In this document: positions 33,445 to 44,768 of the stretch, piece after piece | Position numbering within the stretch: position 1 is the first letter of the stretch | How the letters are laid out: the number at the start of each line of letters is the position of its first letter | Assembly: GCA_034008185.1 (NCBI GenBank) | Contig: CM067084.1 | Location: 71,086,612-71,150,611, forward strand | From: Gorsachius magnificus | Taxonomy: Eukaryota > Chordata > Aves > Pelecaniformes > Ardeidae | Direction: 5' to 3' | Length of the DNA: 64,000 bases | Notes under the pieces: model-generated | Databases searched by the model: none | What the model was told of the DNA's origin: nothing | Seen by the model: the letters and a program-made list of their open reading frames with translations, nothing else | Program-made: the position numbers and the translations under genes

Positions 33445-36400
33445 GTGAAGGGGGAAGGGGAACCTATCGGGCTTGCCAGCAACAGGCTAGGGGTTGATAT
33501 GCAATGGTTAGAGGGACTGGGGGCTAGTATGAGCCCTCAACCCGTTGCCCAGCAGTGTGTCAGGGGCGCTGCAGCAAAGTTGAAGTCTGGCAGAGGTGAG
33601 CCGGAGGCTCCTGAGGTAGTAGGAGCCAACAAGGAAAAGCCCGTGAAACACCTCAAAGGAAATGAGGGGTGTTCTGCTATGAAGGTGATGAGGCCGACAG
33701 CTCATATGAAATGCCTCTATACAAACACACGCAGCATGGGAAACAAACAAGAGGAGTTGGAAGCTATCGTGCTGCTAGAAAGCTGCGACCTGATTGCCAT
33801 TACGGAAACTTGGTGGGATGAATCCCACGACTGGAATGTAGCTATTGATGGCTACAGGCTGTTCAGAAGGGACAGGCGAGGAAGGAGGGGCGGAGGCGTT
33901 GCCCTTTACATCAAGAAATCATTAGAGTGTGAAGAGCTGACCCTGAAGAATAGCCACGAGCAGGTCGAAAGCTTATGGGTAAAAATCAGAGAGAGAGGCA
34001 ACAAAGGGAACCTGGTGGTCGGTGTCTACTACAGGCCACCAGATCAAGAGGCGCCGACTGACGAAGCGTTCTTCCTCCAACTCCGGGAGGCTTCGTGCTC
34101 TCAGGCTCTCGTCCTGCTGGGGGACTTCAACCACCCTGACATCTGCTGGAAAACCAACATGGCAAGCTGTAGGCAATCCAGCAGGTTTCTCAAATGCATT
34201 GAGGACAACTTCTTAAGCCAGGTAATAGACACCCCTACCCGAGGGGATGTGATACTGGACCTGGTGGTCACCAATGCAAGCGAGCTTGTCGGAGATGTCA
34301 AGATTGGAGGCAGCCTGGGCTGCAGTGATCATGCACTGGTAGAGCTCATGCTCCTGAGGGAAATGGGAAGAACAAAGACTATAGTCAGGACTCTGAATTT
34401 TGGAAAAGCAAACTTCCAGCTCCTCAAGGAGATAGTCAGAAGGACTCCCTGGGAAACGGTCCTCAGGGACAGGGGAACAGAACAGAGTTGGCAGATCTTT
34501 AAGGAAGTGATCCACAGAGCACAAGAGCTCTCAATCCCTAGGTGTAAGAAATCGGGCAAAGAAGGAAAGAGACCGGCATGGCTGAGACAAGAGATGCTGG
34601 TCAAACTAAGGAGGAAGAGGGAACTGCACAGGCAGTGGAAGCAGAGACAGGCATCATGGGAAGAGTATAGGGACGCGGTCCGGTTGTGTAGGAATGGGGT
34701 CAGGAAAGCCAAGGCTCAGCTGGAGCTAAACTTGGCTAGGGATGCAAAGAATAATAAGAAGGGTTTCTACAGGTATATCAGCCAGAAAAGGATGGTTAAA
34801 GAAAGCGTACCCCCACTGATGAGTGAGACTGGCAAGCTGGTAACAGCAGATGAGGAGAAGGCTGAGGTACTCAACACCTTTTTTGCCTCAGTCTTCACTG
34901 GCACACTGCCACAGTCTTCACCTTTCTCCTCACCCCTCCTGAGTTGATGGATGGCTTGAGGGGGACTGGGAGGGCAAAACCCTTCCTGCTGTAGGAGAAG
35001 ATCAGGTTCATGACCACCTGAGGAACCTGAATGCACATAAGTCCATGGGACCTGATGAGATGCATCCCAGAGTCCTGAGGGAATTGGCTGATGTAGTCAC
35101 CAAGCCATTCTCCATGATATTTGAAAAGTCATGGCAGTCAGGTGAAGTCCCTGGTGACTGGAAAAAGGGAAATATTGTGCCCATTTTCAAAAAGGGTAGA
35201 AAGGAAGACCCCGGGAACTACCGACCTGTCAGCCTCACCTCTGTGCCTGGGAAGATCATGGAACAGATCCTCCTAGAAGCTATGCTAAGGCACGTGGAGT
35301 CCAGGGAGATAATTCGAGATAGCCAGCATGGCTTCACCAAGGGCAAGTCCTGCCTGATGAACCTAGTGGCTTTCTATGATGGTGTGACAGCATCAGTGGA
35401 CAAGGGAAAACCAATGGATGTCATCTATCTGGACTTCTGCAAAGCCTTTGACATGATCTCCCACAACATCCTTCTCTCTAAATTGGAGAGCTATGGATTT
35501 GATGGGTGGACTGTTCGGTAGATGGGGAACTGGCTGGATGGTCGCATCCAGAGGGTAGTGGTCAATGGCTCGATGTCCGGATGGAGGCTGGTGACGAGTG
35601 GTGTCCCTCGGGGGTCCGTGCTGGGACTGGTGCTGTTTAATATATTCATCAGTGACTTGGACAGCGGGATCAAATGCACCCTCAGCAGGTTTGCGGATGA
35701 CACGAAACTGAGTGGTGCGGTTGACACACCAGAAGGACGGGATGTCATCCAGAGAAACCTGGACAGGCTGGAGAGGTGGGCCTGCGTGAACATCATGAGG
35801 TTCAACAAGGCCAAGTGCAAGGTCCTGCACCGGGGTCGGGGTAACCCCCAGTATCAGTACAGGCTGGGGGAAGAAAGGATCCAGAGCAGCCCTGCCGAGA
35901 GGGACTTGGGCGTGCTGGTGGATGAAAAGCTGGACATGAGCCGGCAATGTGCGCTGGCAGCCCAGAAGGCCAACTGTACTCTGGTCTGCACCAGGAGAAG
36001 CATGGCCAGCAGGTCAAGGGAGGTGATTCTGCCCCTCTACTCTGCTCTGGTGAGACCTCACCTGGAGTACTGCGTCCGGCCCGGGGGGGGGGCTGGAGCA
36101 CCTCTCTATAGGACAGGCTGAGAGAGTTGGGCTTGTTCAGCCTGGAGAAGAGAAGGCTGCAGGGAGACCTGACTGCGGTCTTTCAGTGTCTAAAGGGGGC
36201 CCATAGGAAAGATGGGGAAAATCTTTTTAGTAGGGCCAGCTGTGTCAGGACAAGGGGTAATGGTTTTAAACTAAACCAGGGGAGGTTTAGACTGGATATA
36301 AGGCAGAAATTCTTTACAATGAGGGTGGTGAAACACTGGAAGGGGTTGCCCAGAGAGGTGGTGGAGGCCCCATCCCTGGGAACATTCAGGGCCAGGTTGG

Positions 36401-36465
36401 ATGGGGCTGTGAGCAACCTGATCTGGTTAGCGGTGTCCCTGCTCACTGCAGGGGGGTTGGACTAG
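33445..36465 (+). pseudogene. CR1 ORF2 (APE endonuclease and reverse transcriptase), broken
   Basis: ORF2 nicks target DNA and reverse-transcribes the CR1 RNA. The frame follows ORF1 directly; GTG 33445 is the first start-like codon after the ORF1 stop, but in-frame ATGs at 33499 and 33706 are likelier starts (33706 begins MKCLYTNTRSM). Numbered from 33445, the endonuclease retains N94, E121 (ITETWWD), Y195 (GVYYRPP), D227 and N229 (GDFNHPD), and D295-H296 (CSDH), so its catalytic set looks complete. The frame ends at 34947 through a frameshift. Reverse transcriptase resumes at 35045: NYRPVSLTS (RT1), [10 protein letters not shown] (RT2), YLDFCKAFD (RT3). TAG at 35519 replaces a tryptophan. 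Then come [10 protein letters not shown] (RT4), FADDTKL (RT5) and LGVLVDEKL (RT7). About 70-80 bp after LEYCV are missing at 36080, and the last block (36127-36465) is in another frame. Confidence 0.9.
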
Positions 36466-36519
36466 ATGACCTCTAGGGGTCCCTTCCAACCCAAAACATT
36501 CTATGATTCTATGATTCTA

Positions 36520-38694
36520 GCCTCCCACCATGTGTTTATCAAATACCCCTGATATAGTTTTAGAGATGCTTTTGAATGGATTTATTAGGTGACAGTGCAA
36601 ATGCCAAATTCTTTTACGTCGTTCTACAAGGCCATCTCTGTGTTTTCTTATAGCAGGCCTCTATATGGACAGACTCCCACTTCAGCTTGAAAGATGCCAG
36701 ACAAGAGCCTTTCTGCACGTGACTTCTGTAGGAAGTGTTCTAATAAATGGAGGGAAAATACCGGACTTTCCATGTGTGTGCAGTTTTGTGGTAGTGTATC
36801 CCTTACTGTCTGCAATGTGATCATCTTTCATTATGATTAATACTGTGCTGCCAACGAACCAAACTGCCTGCCTACAGATATTCAGGGGAACAGCTCTCTG
36901 AGCGGGTTCACAGTTCTTGGGGTCACTATCCAAGAAATTCAAAGAAGTAGTTAGGCCTTTTTAGTTTGTCTGCTTTGCACTCAGAACACCAATATTTACG
37001 ATTCTGCTCATTCTTTCATCTGTCTGTTAATGTCTTCATGCTGGCTGACAATGTTTTTGCGGAAGTTAAAAAGAGACCTCAGCTATAGCAAGAGCTTTTG
37101 CCTGTGGAAATAAACCCTCCTGCTTCTCAGCCGCAAACAGTGCTGCTACTCAGCTGCTATTCGAGCCCAGGGTTAGGAGGAGCGTTTGCAGAATAACACA
37201 CACTGAAGGCAAGAGCACTTTCTTTCCTGCTTCCACTTTGTTCCCTCTCACAACACTTGGAATTTAAATGCTTCAATCAGTGACCAGGTTCTTCTTTGTT
37301 TTGCTGGAAATTGTTATTCTCCATCCCAGAAGCCTAAAACATCTACAAACCCACAAGACGGGAGGCAAAGATATTTTGTCTGATGCTTGGGCTAGAGGAA
37401 GCGCAAACAAATGCTGCTCAATTGCGCAAAATGAATTGAGTGGGAAGGCAGGACAGATCTTAGCAGAGTGCAGACACCTCAGGCTGGGGACAGGACCCTC
37501 TTTGCTATGCAGCTGTTACGAGATGTTCTCTCTCCACAGCAGAGGAAAGGGACAGAGATGCAGCTGTCAGGTGGGCTCTCCTTCATCCTCCCTACTTTCA
37601 CCCCTAGCACTAGAAAACATGCCATTAAAATATACACATACACAAGTCCTTCAGCAAAGGAAGTCTATTTGTAATTGGGCTCATTTATTTAAGGCTTCTT
37701 TTAAGCAATTCAGCTCCTCTCTGGAGCTTAGTGAGGGTCTCTACTCCAGCATCTCAAATAGCACTGGCGAGGAGTATCTGGTTGATGGGTTTTGGCTCTT
37801 CTTATGAAAGCTTGTCTCCATGAAAGGAGCAGAGAAAAAAAAAGGAGCAGGAGAAAATACTGGGAAGGTAAGAACAAAAAAATATCAAGAAGAACAGGTA
37901 TGGGTGGACCATGAAGGTGCTTACAAGGACTCAGGATATGTTTCAGACCCCCAGCTAATCACTGCCATGTGGATGTCTCTGTATGAACTAGGTGTGTAAA
38001 AGCCTGTTAAGGTTAACGGTGGTGAGAGGGCTGTGGGTCCAGAGGGTGGTGTCCAGGCATGGGTGTTGAGGGAAAGCCTTTGCCCTGGAGCTTCTATGCC
38101 CTAAAAAGGCAGGTGGGTCTCATTCTGCGCCATCTCACATGTTAGTTGAATGTATCTCCTCATCCTCCTTTTTCTCCTCTTTCTCAGTTTTCATTTGATA
38201 TAGTTTATTAAGTACATAGCTGAAACGGAGTGAAGACGTCCAAAGACTACAGTCACCATCAGCTGACTGTATAACCACATAACCAACCTTTAAAAGTTTG
38301 CAGACTATGTGTCCTCTTCTAGTTACAATCTGTGGGTCACATTGCAAGGCAAAGATGTTTTCCATACACAACACACTATGTTCACTGAAAAATTTTGCTT
38401 TTCACCAGCCTGTTTACTTATGTGCTTGTAGCTGAGTATGTACATTGGTATTTTACAACAGTCTGTAGATCACCTTTCGATGTGAACTGTAATGAGAAAC
38501 ACTGCTGTATTGACAGCTTAGGCATTTATGTTGTGGAGAATGGATCCACTTGGTACTTAAAATTAGGCTTATATTAGGTGAATACTTGCTTTGCTTACCA
38601 GAAATACAGTGCTATAGAATCCTGGAAGATACATTCTTCACCAGGAAATGCTCTCAAAGTAATTGCAACAGCCTTTTATGTATCCTAAGACTGT
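36520..38694. other. Unique sequence, no gene recognised
   Basis: An open frame of 179 codons at 37268-37807 is the longest outside repeats, but its residues look random, it lacks any motif, and no splice or promoter context supports it. No repeat or RNA gene was recognised. Confidence 0.4.
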
Positions 38695-39430
38695 TATGTT
38701 TCCTCTCAGTCTTCTCTAAGCTAAACAACTGCATTTCTTTCAACTGCCCCTGACAAGCCGCGTTTCCTCGGGCTCTGATTATCCTTGTTGCGCTCTTATT
38801 GACATGCCGATTGCTCCCGTCTTTCTCTAATTATGGCATTACAGATGAGAGGCAGGATTCCCGCTGAAGGCCATGCCAGAGCTGGAAGGAAGGTGAGGAT
38901 TGCTTCACATCTTGCGTAAAACCCACCTGCCTCTACATGCCAGAAGGAGGTAGGTAGATACAGTGCAGCTGTGTGACACAGTAAACTTCAATTTGCAGGT
39001 CTGACCCTCTTCTCCAAAACTTAATGTTTATCAAGTTCTTTCCCATCTTCTATTTGTACAGCTGATTATTCCTACCTTTTCATCTGTCCTTGCTGAATTG
39101 CATCCTATTTATTTCAGACTGTGACTCCAGCTGATGAAGATATTTCTTTCCTTTTAATTCTGCATCCAGAGAGCTTGCAACTCACATTAAACTTCAGATT
39201 GTATACAAATTTTATAAGGAACACTCCCAACTCTCATATGAGTCATTAATGGAAATACTGAGAAATGCCAGAAGCAAGCTGGATTTTTGCAGAAAGCCAC
39301 AGAACATCCTTCTAGTTTGAGAGTGAGCACTGATAATTTTTGGCATAAGGTCTTCAGGCAATTGTATATAGCTTATAACAATTTCAGCTAGGACAGTAAT
39401 TTAGAAAACATGGTATAAGTACCTCCAGTA
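38695..39430 (-). mobile_element. Ancient CR1/L3-like LINE relic, minus strand
   Basis: In order, the reverse orientation matches well-known blocks of old CR1/L3 elements: CTTCTCTAAGCTAAACA (38711-38727), GATTATCCTTGTTGCGCTC, then TTGCTGAATTGCATCCTATT, ATTTCAGACTGTGACTCCAG, ACAAATTTTATAAGGAACAC, and GAGTCATTAATGGAAATACT. These correspond to ORF2 and 3' UTR of an element with many substitutions. The order and spacing are right over about 0.7 kb, so this is one old insertion. Confidence 0.65.
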
Positions 39431-39569
39431 GGGTATTCAAGCTACTTTAAAAACCTTACTGTTAGACCATAAAATGCCTCCTTTTAACCTGAATGCTGCC
39501 CAGCAGAGAGTCAGGGACTTTTTGCCATTACTGGCAGTAATAGCTTAGGAAACCAAGCCTGGGAACGCC

Positions 39570-40093
39570 TGTTCTGGTTTTGGCTGGGATAGAGTTAATT
39601 TTCTTCCCAGTAGCTGGCATAGTGCTGTGTTTTGGATTTAGACCTAGAAGAATGTTGATAACACCCTGATGGTTTAGTTGTTGCTCAGCAGGGCTTGCAC
39701 CAGTCAAGGACTTTTCAGCTTCCCCTGCTCTGCCAGGGGCACAAGAAGCTGGGAGGGGGCCCAGCCAGGACAGCTGACCCCAACTGGCCCAAGGGCTATT
39801 CCAGACCATAGGACGTCATGCTCGGGGGGGGTTGGTCAGGGGGAGAGTGATCACTGCTCTGGGACAGGCTGGGCATCAGTCAGCAGGTAGTGAGCAATTG
39901 CATTGTGCATCACTTGTTTTGTATATTTTGTACATTCTATTATAATTATTATTGTTATTGCATTCTTTTCTTTTATTAAACTGTCTTTATCTCAACTTAC
40001 AGGTTTTCCTTTTTTTTTCGGCTTCTCTCCCCCGTCCCACTGAGGGAGCGGGGGAGTGAGTGAGCAGCTGGGTGGTGTTCAGCTGCCTGCTGG
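39570..40093 (+). mobile_element. Solo LTR of family A (copy 2), 3' end missing
   Basis: The start TGTTCTGGTTTTGGCTGGG and later blocks match the LTR at 860-1455 in the same orientation, including ATTAAACTGTCTTTATCTCA (polyadenylation signal ATTAAA at 39975-39980) and GAGTGAGCAGCTGGGTGGTG. The match ends at 40093, about 16 bp short of the terminal ACCATGACA of copy 1, so the right end is lost and no target duplication can be found. No retroviral coding sequence flanks it. The two family A copies differ at many positions and by indels, so they are separate insertions, not the two ends of one provirus. Confidence 0.85.
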
Positions 40094-40579
40094 CCTGATC
40101 TACAGGACATTCTTCTAGCTGCCTTGAAAAAACGTTAGATTAGTAGGCTTTTCATGGTTTTTTAACACATTCATCACATTTGTTTCCTTCAAGTGTTTTG
40201 GATCCATTGTACAATAAAATGCATTGTTCAACATCAGTTGGCCTTGAGAAATTCATGTTGCTGTCGCTGGCTTTTTAGGGGTTTGTAAATTAGTACTTTT
40301 GTTGTGGTATTTCAAGGAGTGCTGGAGTTAGGCTGTCTAGACTACAATTCTGACACTTTTGCCTTCCTATGCCAGCCTTTTCTTTTTTTAATAGATATGC
40401 CACATGCTCTTTCCTAGGTTTCTGATTTCACCTGTTCCCTATAATTCTCAAAGCCAATACTTGTGAGCTGCCTGAGATCGCATCACTCAGGTCCCCAAAC
40501 GCGTCAGTGTGAGTTCTACCAGGTCAGCCTGAGCCAGTAAATGCACTTTACAGAAGTGCAGTATAATTTATGTTACAAA

Positions 40580-40655
40580 TAACTTCTGAAGGTCATCTAT
40601 TGCAATCCCTGCTCACAGGGCTAACTTGAATTTATCTCAGCATTTTGTGCTTTTT
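40580..40655 (-). mobile_element. Short old CR1 3' fragment
   Basis: GAAGGTCATCTATTGCAATC, then CCTGCTCACAGGGCTAACTT, matches in order the CR1 3' consensus (GGAGGTCATCTAGTCCAACC...GCTCAAAGCAGGGCTAACTT) read in reverse. Confidence 0.6.
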
Positions 40656-43600
40656 TTTCCTTTTTTTTTCCCGCTTTTATTCAAGCTTCAGTTCTCTCCA
40701 ATTTTATTACTAAGGCTAAGTGTTGTAGCCATTTGATTACTATTAAAGACCAGAGAAGACTAAACAAAACAGAAGATAACACCAAAAAGCTCTTGATTAG
40801 CTTTCTAGTCTCACATAGTGATGAACCAGGTCCTTTTATCATCTTCTGAAGAACGTTTTCATTAAATATTTCCTTGTTTCTGTCTCTCTATTTGTCAAAG
40901 CGAAAAATGAACTACCTTTTGGGCATCTTGCCTCTGCATAATCCAGTAACTATCTCACACTTCTCCTGAATAACTTGAATTAGCAAAATAGATTTTTCAA
41001 GACATTCTGAGAGTAAAATTATTCAGAAGTGCAACTGAACTATTCAAAGTCTTTTTCTTCACAACAGTGGTGCCTATTTCACTGTATATTTGTTTCTCAA
41101 AGGAAAATTATTAAACAACTCACATTTTTTCAATGCAAAGATATGTGATCCTTTCCTTATATACTTCATCAGGAACCTTACTGCTTACTGCTGATTGTGC
41201 CCTTTCTACATTTTTACTCAATGCAGTCCTCAAAAATGTGTCAAGAAAGTACCTCTTAGAAAATGTCTGACTATAAAACTCAAGTCACTTTTAACTTTAG
41301 CTTTAAAAATAGAAATACATTCCAATATTTATCTAGATTAGTTTTCATTGCACTACTAGCTTTTCATCTGTCTAAATCTACAGTGTCAAGGTCATTTTCC
41401 CAGAATTACTCAAAACAAAAAAAAACCTGCTCCTGTCTTTCATTGGACAAGAGTTATTTCCAGGCCTACCACCTTTTGACACAGACAGTATAATAACAAA
41501 TCTTATTTGTATTAACCTCTTGAATGTGGTAGAAAAGCATGTTACAGTGTAGGCTTTGGAAGCTCTTCCTCAGGTTTGATCCCTTTCAGAAAGAAATCAA
41601 TATAATTTCTAACAATTTGATTTTGAATGGGGTCTCTGGGCATTAATGTTAGAAATAGAATGTATTATCACTCGCATTGACTTTTTCTCGGGAAAGAAAG
41701 CTGGCACACAATTTGAACTGCTCTGGGTGTCTTCTGGGAATAGCATCACTCTGACCTGACAGCAGCTGATATGCACATCCAGAAAAGAGGAACTAGTTAG
41801 CGCTGCTGCTGGCATGGAATCTGAACCAGCTACCACAAGCAACCAGCAAAAGTCTCAGAGATGGATTTTAAAGGCATTTACTGTTTGTGTAAATGCTATT
41901 CTTTATTTGGTTGTGGTTTCTAAAACTCAAAGAATATGTCTACAATAATCAATATGATGTCCAAGTGAATCTGAAGTAACCTAGCATGCAAAGATAGTAA
42001 TTTGAGTCCTGAAAGCAGTAGCGCTGTGTTAGAATTGCATTATACTGGGCTAATTAATACTGCTTCTTGACAAGGCAGTTGCCTTGGAACGGGGCTTTTC
42101 TGACAGGACTGTGGCTGCAGAAGCTGTAGATGGCTGGTTGAGTGCTGGGCTGAGTGCTCTGCTCTGTTGTGCTCCCCAACGTGAATTCGTTGAGTCAGTT
42201 GGATCAACTCATGAGCACAGATATTTCAGGTTTTGAGAGCTGGACATGTACAACTTAGCTCTTGAAGAAAGTTCATAGTTGCTTTCTGCTTTTGTCAAGT
42301 GATGCTTAACTTGTGGCTAAAACCTTCTTTAAAAGATGTTGCTTCTTGGGAGGTGTTATTAAAAAAGGACCTGAGTTAGGACTTCATACACCTCTGAAAT
42401 ATTGAATGTTTGTAAGTACATAAAAGAGCATCACCTGTTCAGGAGATGTGGCATGTTAGTGTGCTTCAAATATCTCTTACTTCAGCATAGCCATGAGTTC
42501 AGAGATACATTTTCACATCTCACAAAAAAACACAAAGGCTTTTCCATTTAAACAAACCACTTTCTGTTGCATGGGCATTCAAAGTCATTTACCTGTACAT
42601 CTATAAAGTAAATGCAATAAATACATTTGTCTTCTATTTGGATTCAGCTCTAAAGAGTCATTTTCTCTTTTCAGCTAAGTGAAAATATAAAAGATGACTG
42701 AAAATGAATCTTGCAGTATAGCATTGTGCTGAATTCATTCAATTCAATTTTCTAAGAGAAAATATTGAGACATCAGTACCCAGCTCCATGCCTTGGAGTG
42801 CCACCTAGTCATATATAGAATCATCTTTTTTTATGTAAAAGATGAAAATGCAACTACATTCAGATCTTAATTATTATTCATAAAACTACTTTTTTTCCTT
42901 TTCTTTCTTTTTTTTTTTCTTCTTTCTTCTTTCACCTTTCTCCTCTCTTCTCCCTTCTCCTCTTTCATCTTTTTTTCTAAAGCAGAAAGCAAGTGGGAAC
43001 CTGTCAACTGCCAGTAAAGCATGGAATAAACGAAAGCAAAATCACAGAAAATGTCATTTTCAAATGGTCATGTATGTCAAAGACCAACAGGGAAGACTTC
43101 TGCCAGGGAAACACACCACAGAGGCAGGAGAGTGAGTGGGTGTCTTAAAGCACCCTGGAGATGCAATGATGGCACTTTGTATGTGAAATACATGCACAAA
43201 ATGCTGTGTGAATTTAAACAAGTAAAAGCTCATGTTATTTCTTCTATATTGCATGGCTGTTTTTTCCTACTTACTCACTGCTTTCTAGCAGTCAATTTTT
43301 TGACTACGAGCCTTCAGCTACTCCAATTTTAAATGTTAGTACACGCATCAAAGAAAGTTGCATGCAGAAGAATGTCTTAAACCAATAAACCCCAACATTT
43401 CATTAGTGTCAAAGAAAGCTCAATTACATACATCCATAGCTAAGTGATCATATCTGAATGCACATTCATGATGATCTTTGTGCCATGGGCACTCAATGGT
43501 ACTGTGTATGCAAACGAAGTCCAATATTTTACTCAAAACTCTGCAAATCATATCCATTGATTACAATTCATCTGCACTATTTATGAGAATATAGTCCATT

Positions 43601-43830
43601 TTGGAACAAGTAACTAACAATCTTAAGGTTTCAAGAACTATGTTGGAGTGCAGTGCTCTCATCAGGCATGCGGTTAGGGAAATTAAGGTCGATTCTTTGC
43701 CCAAATATCTTATAAACTGTATTGTGGCTATGGCAAAGAAAGTATTGGCTCTATCAGATATCTGCACTACAAGGAAAGTGGGCTAATTTTTGCAGTTGAA
43801 GAAGCCTTTAAAATAGCCCCTTAAAAATGA
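40656..43830. other. Unique sequence, no gene recognised
   Basis: No gene is recognised. The stretch holds the polypyrimidine tract at 42889-42978, annotated separately. Open frames such as 41609-41842 have no domain. Confidence 0.4.
42889..42978 (+). repeat. 90-bp polypyrimidine tract
   Basis: Only C and T except for two A bases (42934, 42967), built from TTTC, TTCT and TCTCC units. Such tracts can form triplex DNA and are prone to slippage. Confidence 0.9.
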
Positions 43831-43915
43831 GGCCCAATTCGTCAGCTACAAAATAGAAATGACACCCACTGATTTTGAAGACTGCTGCTCATATTTACAG
43901 TCAGAGAAGAAAGTG
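43831..43915. mobile_element. Very degraded MITE-like copy (possible)
   Basis: It begins GGCCCAATTCGTCAGCTAC and continues with CACCCACTGATTTTGAAG, similar in order to the palindromic element at 30508-30619. The right end is not clear. Weak call. Confidence 0.3.
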
Positions 43916-44348
43916 CTATGATTAAAATAAAAAGAAATAAATTAGGGTTTTTTTGTCTAACAGACTAGGGCACCAATTGATACCCATGTGTGGGAGTACA
44001 AACATTTAAAGTGTTCAACTAACTATTCATTCTAACTTTTAATACATTTCAGTGTTTGATTTCAGATTTCAGCTTCATACCTTATGCCATGCCATGCCAT
44101 GACTCAGGTTTCATCCAGCTGGTAATGAAGTTTTGGAGGAAGAGGAATCTAGCTTTGTGATTGCAGCTTCAGCTTTCCAAAATACAGTAGGTTTGTTTCT
44201 TGGAATAAGGCAAAGGTGTACAGTATCTGCACAAGGATTTCGAACGTTTTTCTTTAAGAAACTCTTGTCTGTTTCCAGAAGTCATATTTTAGTTACAGAA
44301 TATGATTCCTGATATGTGTGAAATGTTTCTTATTTTCACAGGTCCATG

Positions 44349-44380
44349 TAGTTGTGTAGTTGTGTAGTTGTGTAGTTGTG
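44349..44380. repeat. Four perfect copies of TAGTTGTG
   Basis: An 8-bp unit is repeated exactly four times without interruption. Confidence 0.95.
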
Positions 44381-44752
44381 CATGTTACCATTTAGGGAAT
44401 GTACCCATCCCTATTCAACAAAGAATGGACAGCTCAGGCTTTTTTTCCCCTCAGTAGTACTAGGTTTTTCATTATTGTTTTGATTTAGGTATTAGTCCCA
44501 AAGACTTTTTCTGGCCAAGATTCTCCTGAGTTTCAAATCTGTTGTTGGATTGTTGAGATACTTTTTGGTTATATGTGGAAGAAACATCTTTTGAATGTCT
44601 TGTCTAGAGTCAGCTCTGGCTGCTGGCACTAGTGACAGCCTTGGTGAGTGCTGAAAAGGTCGCAGTCTAAAGAAAAGCATTTGGGAAAAATCGTCAGACA
44701 TGGAAGATGTTGTAGTTATATAGAATAGAAACCAAAACATCTTTGATTAAAA

Positions 44753-44768
44753 AAACAAACAAACAAAC
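44753..44768. repeat. (AAAC)4 microsatellite
   Basis: Four AAAC units following a short A run. Confidence 0.9.

Larger units (their letters stand above)
32380..36519 (+). mobile_element. Near-full-length CR1 LINE, plus strand
   Basis: This element of about 4.1 kb keeps the normal CR1 order: ORF1 from 32389, ORF2 from about 33445, then a 3' end with the octamer tail (ATTCTATG)n at 36498-36519. Full CR1 elements are about 4.5 kb, so at most a few hundred bases of 5' UTR are missing. Most avian CR1 copies are heavily 5'-truncated, which makes this one unusual. It is inactive: ORF1 has a frameshift near 33175 and a stop at 33380; ORF2 has a frameshift in 34900-35000, a stop at 35519 and a deletion with a G10 run at 36083-36092. 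Its last kilobase is nearly identical to the minus-strand copy at 16940-18016, so insertion was relatively recent. Confidence 0.95.

Noticed and set aside
37268..37807. 179-codon open frame on the plus strand
   Set aside because: Longest frame outside repeats, but residue order looks random, with no motif, promoter or splice context.
860..40093. The two family A LTRs as ends of one giant provirus
   Set aside because: They are 38 kb apart and differ at many sites and by indels; copy 1 has its own complete target duplication, and no retroviral genes lie next to either.
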